The notes under the pieces were generated by a model. The model was not told the origin of the DNA. It did not search any database and worked only from the letters and a program-made list of their open reading frames with translations. Both the position numbers and the translations under genes were made by a program. Below are positions 61,741 through 64,000 of a stretch of 64,000 bases of DNA, in pieces (positions within the stretch are counted from its first letter, which is position 1; every line of letters starts with the position of its first letter). Source of the DNA: Alteromonadaceae bacterium XY-R5 (GTDB lineage: Bacteria > Pseudomonadota > Gammaproteobacteria > Enterobacterales > Alteromonadaceae); the NCBI GenBank assembly GCA_001660395.1, contig LXWE01000008.1, positions 1-64,000 on the forward strand, read 5' to 3'.

Positions 61741-63351
61741 GTGAGCAAAGCGGAAGCCAGTCTGGCGCATCTGTTTAGGGTTTTTACCATGCCGGAAGGC
61801 AAGGAATCTAAACTGGCTCAAATCGAACAACATATTTCGGCCAATTTGGCGGATTTTCTCTCCCAACATGTCGTTGCCAAAGCAACATCGCTTGAACAAA
61901 TTGAACAGCACTTTAGTGATTTCCGCGTGCCGGAGCAGCCTGATTTTGTATCGTCCCACGCAGAAGTCTTATTGGATAAACTGGTTGCTCATTCGGTAAA
62001 CACCTATTCACCAACTTTTATTGGTCACATGACATCGGCCCTGCCGTATTTTCAATTACCGTTAGCCAAGCTGTTGGTGGGTCTCAATCAGAATCTGGTA
62101 AAAATCGAGACATCTAAGGCCTTCACACCTCTGGAACGCCAGGTGTTGGGTATGGTGCACGAATTGATTTATGCCGAATCAGAGGATTTTTATCAGCACT
62201 ACTTACACAGTGCGGGTCACTCATTGGGGGCGTTTTGTTCAGGTGGCACCATTGCGAACATCACTGCACTTTGGGTAGCGCGAAACAAAGCTTTGCAGCC
62301 ATGTGGCGAATTTCTCGGTGTGGCAACTGATGGCCTTGCCGCAGGACTGATCGAATACGGTTATCGAAACCTAGGGGTGCTGTGTTCAAAACGAGGGCAT
62401 TACTCAATAGGTAAAGCTGTTGATGTACTGGGATTGGGGCGTCGCAACATGTTAATGCTCGACTGTCCTGATCAAACCTTGTCACCAGAACAGGCGCTTG
62501 CGGCAGGTAAAGCCTATCAGGAAAAAGGTAATAAATTACTGGCGATCATTGGTATAGCCGGAACAACTGAAACTGGTCATATTGACCCGCTCGATGAATT
62601 AGCAGATGTTGCGGCTGAGCTTGGCTGTCATTTTCATGTGGATGCGGCCTGGGGGGGCGCGACGCTATTTTCTAAATCGCATCGCGCCTTAATGCGCGGT
62701 ATCGAACGAGCGGATTCGGTCACCATAGATGCACATAAGCAAATGTATGTACCGATGGGCGCCGGGATGGTGTTGTTTAAAAATCCTCAGGATGCCAATG
62801 CTGTGCGCCATCATGCGCAGTATATATTGCGCGAAGGCTCGAAGGATTTAGGGGCCACTACCCTGGAAGGTTCGCGTAATGGTATGGCGATGATGGTCCA
62901 TGCGTCGCTGCATATTCTTGGTCGCCAGGGATATGAACTGCTGATTGATCAGAACATTGCCAAAGCACGGCAGTTTGCGGAAATGATTGCCAAGCATCCG
63001 GACTTCGAATTAATTACTGCGCCAGTACTGAGCCTGATGACGTATCGAATTCATCCTCGTAAGTTGCAGGGGCAATTGGCAAGCGGGCAAATGTCGCCGC
63101 AACACCAGATTCACTACAATGGACTATTAGATCAGTTAACGGTTTCGGTGCAAAAACTTCAGCGTGAGGCGGGGAAATCGTTTGTGTCTCGCACCCGTTT
63201 GGAAATTTCCCGTTATCAGGAAGGTCCAATTAACGTTTTCAGGGTGGTAATGGCCAACCCGTTAACGCAATTATCTGATCTGGAAGCGATTCTAGAAGAG
63301 CAGCTCAAGATAGCTGAAAACACGGAATTCTGGGCAGAGTTGACACAATAA
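61741..63351 (+). CDS. panP: PLP-dependent aspartate 1-decarboxylase
   Basis: 536 aa group II decarboxylase that makes beta-alanine for pantothenate, replacing the pyruvoyl enzyme PanD in Vibrio, Shewanella and relatives. PLP motifs: SGGTIANITAL, HVDAAWGG and the Schiff-base Lys in TIDAHKQMYVP. The long N-terminal part (GHMTSALPYF) is typical. GTG start at 61741. The gene faces panC tail to tail across a shared terminator, so two steps of the same pathway are adjacent. Confidence 0.93.
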   Translation: MSKAEASLAHLFRVFTMPEGKESKLAQIEQHISANLADFLSQHVVAKATSLEQIEQHFSDFRVPEQPDFVSSHAEVLLDKLVAHSVNTYSPTFIGHMTSALPYFQLPLAKLLVGLNQNLVKIETSKAFTPLERQVLGMVHELIYAESEDFYQHYLHSAGHSLGAFCSGGTIANITALWVARNKALQPCGEFLGVATDGLAAGLIEYGYRNLGVLCSKRGHYSIGKAVDVLGLGRRNMLMLDCPDQTLSPEQALAAGKAYQEKGNKLLAIIGIAGTTETGHIDPLDELADVAAELGCHFHVDAAWGGATLFSKSHRALMRGIERADSVTIDAHKQMYVPMGAGMVLFKNPQDANAVRHHAQYILREGSKDLGATTLEGSRNGMAMMVHASLHILGRQGYELLIDQNIAKARQFAEMIAKHPDFELITAPVLSLMTYRIHPRKLQGQLASGQMSPQHQIHYNGLLDQLTVSVQKLQREAGKSFVSRTRLEISRYQEGPINVFRVVMANPLTQLSDLEAILEEQLKIAENTEFWAELTQ

Positions 63352-63376
63352 AAAGCGGCCTAAGGGCCGCTTTTTT
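63351..63376. terminator. bidirectional terminator between panP and panC
   Basis: GCGGCC-TAAG-GGCCGC flanked by AAAA on the left and TTTTTT on the right, so both strands have a T run. Confidence 0.85.
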
Positions 63377-63386
63377 AGTCGATATA

Positions 63387-64000
63387 TTATTTATTCAGGA
63401 AGACCTGAATATTATCAATGAGTCGGGTTTTACCCAAATAGGCGGCCCCTAGCACGACCAGATGCTGGTCTTCGTGGCCGGGATGCAGCAGGGTTTCTGC
63501 CGCTCTTATCTCAATGTAATCAGGTTTAAAGCCCGCATCGGCAAGTAACTGGCGATGTTCTGCGATCAAGACACTGAAATCCCTGCGCCCCAGTTCAATT
63601 TTGTCCGCGAGATCACGCAGGTTAGCGAATAGCGCTGGCGCAGTGGCGCGTTCTTCCTGCGTTAGGTAGCCATTTCGTGAACTCAGGGCTAGTTGATCTT
63701 CCGCTCGCATTGTAGGCACGCCAACAATTTCAAGATTCATCGACAGGTCTTTGACCATGGCGCGAATAACCTGCAATTGCTGGAAATCTTTCTGGCCAAA
63801 GAATGCGATATTTGGCTGCACCATATTAAACAGCTTACATACTATGGTCGCTACGCCGCGGAAGTGACCCGGACGGCTGGCACCACAAATCATGTAGGAA
63901 ATCCCTGGGACTTCAACGAAGGTTTGTTGCTCTAATCCACGTGGATACATTTCTGCCACTGTAGGCGTGAACACAACATCAACCCCGAGGGCTTCGAGGT
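63387..64000 (-). CDS. panC: pantothenate synthetase, 5' part beyond window
   Basis: Joins pantoate and beta-alanine with ATP. The visible C-terminal 204 codons or so include [12 protein letters not shown], the active-site stretch [29 protein letters not shown] and the ending typical of PanC. The reading frame runs uninterrupted to base 64000, so the N-terminal HIGH-motif part and probably panB lie to the right. The internal ATG at 63974 is not the true start. Confidence 0.95.
   Translation of the reverse strand, partial: LEALGVDVVFTPTVAEMYPRGLEQQTFVEVPGISYMICGASRPGHFRGVATIVCKLFNMVQPNIAFFGQKDFQQLQVIRAMVKDLSMNLEIVGVPTMRAEDQLALSSRNGYLTQEERATAPALFANLRDLADKIELGRRDFSVLIAEHRQLLADAGFKPDYIEIRAAETLLHPGHEDQHLVVLGAAYLGKTRLIDNIQVFLNK

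Overview
The window looks like the chromosome of a free-living marine or aquatic gammaproteobacterium of the order Alteromonadales. The evidence is the PLP-type aspartate decarboxylase panP next to panC, the glmU/glmR/glmS order, a YqiJ/YqiK flotillin pair, parts of the proteobacterial dedicated sortase (Pds) system, many c-di-GMP proteins and secreted pectin lyases. The genus cannot be fixed from sequence alone. Gene density is high. I saw no phage, intact insertion sequence, CRISPR array or tRNA.

Layout. 1-770: the end of an rRNA operon (5S) and a gene-poor stretch. 0.77-7 kb: a secreted serine hydrolase, a DNA alkylation repair pair (Ada-N/AlkA fusion coupled to Ogt) and two tandem Cache-GGDEF paralogs, one with a broken GGDEF motif. 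7-12.3 kb: the amino-sugar block glmU, an oxidoreductase, glmR, glmS. 12.6-16.4 kb: an MFS permease, two RNA methyltransferases and the ribosome-assembly GTPase RbgA. 16.8-19.6 kb: a predicted extracytoplasmic flavin module (FMN-binding protein, ApbE, diheme-like membrane protein). 20-24.3 kb: an M13 lipoprotein peptidase and a GGDEF-EAL protein. 24.4-28.2 kb: two tandem PL4 rhamnogalacturonan lyases that share upstream DNA. 28.4-32 kb: a stand-alone Lrp-type RAM domain, a PP2C/Ser-Thr kinase fusion and a NarK nitrate transporter. 32.3-36.2 kb: an OprC-like copper TonB receptor followed by a RegB/RegA-type two-component system. 36.2-49.9 kb: mixed metabolism and transport, including a tandem beta-barrel pair, DoxX-pirin-LysR and YqiJ-YqiK. 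50-57.9 kb: a hybrid kinase with its regulator, a polyol-phosphate transferase-like enzyme, and pdsS-pdsR-pdsO without any sortase or sortase target. 58-64 kb: a YadG/YadH ABC exporter, a TrmB-like methyltransferase, a degenerate EAL protein, panP and the 3' part of panC.

The most structured regulatory DNA is the narK/copper-receptor divergent region (about 32.0-32.35 kb). Read toward narK it has an NtrC-type enhancer, a near-perfect sigma-54 promoter and a leader that ends in an intrinsic terminator just before the start codon. Read toward the receptor it has a perfect GCGNC-N5-GNCGC palindrome, the box known for RegA/PrrA/RegR regulators, next to a promoter, and a RegA-like regulator is encoded in the same operon. 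This suggests nitrogen control of nitrate uptake and redox control of copper uptake meeting in one 350-bp region. The other strong candidates for new biology are the sortase-less Pds remnant, the flavinylation module whose ApbE lacks a signal peptide, and the paired PL4 lyases with a Gln where the fungal enzyme has its catalytic His.
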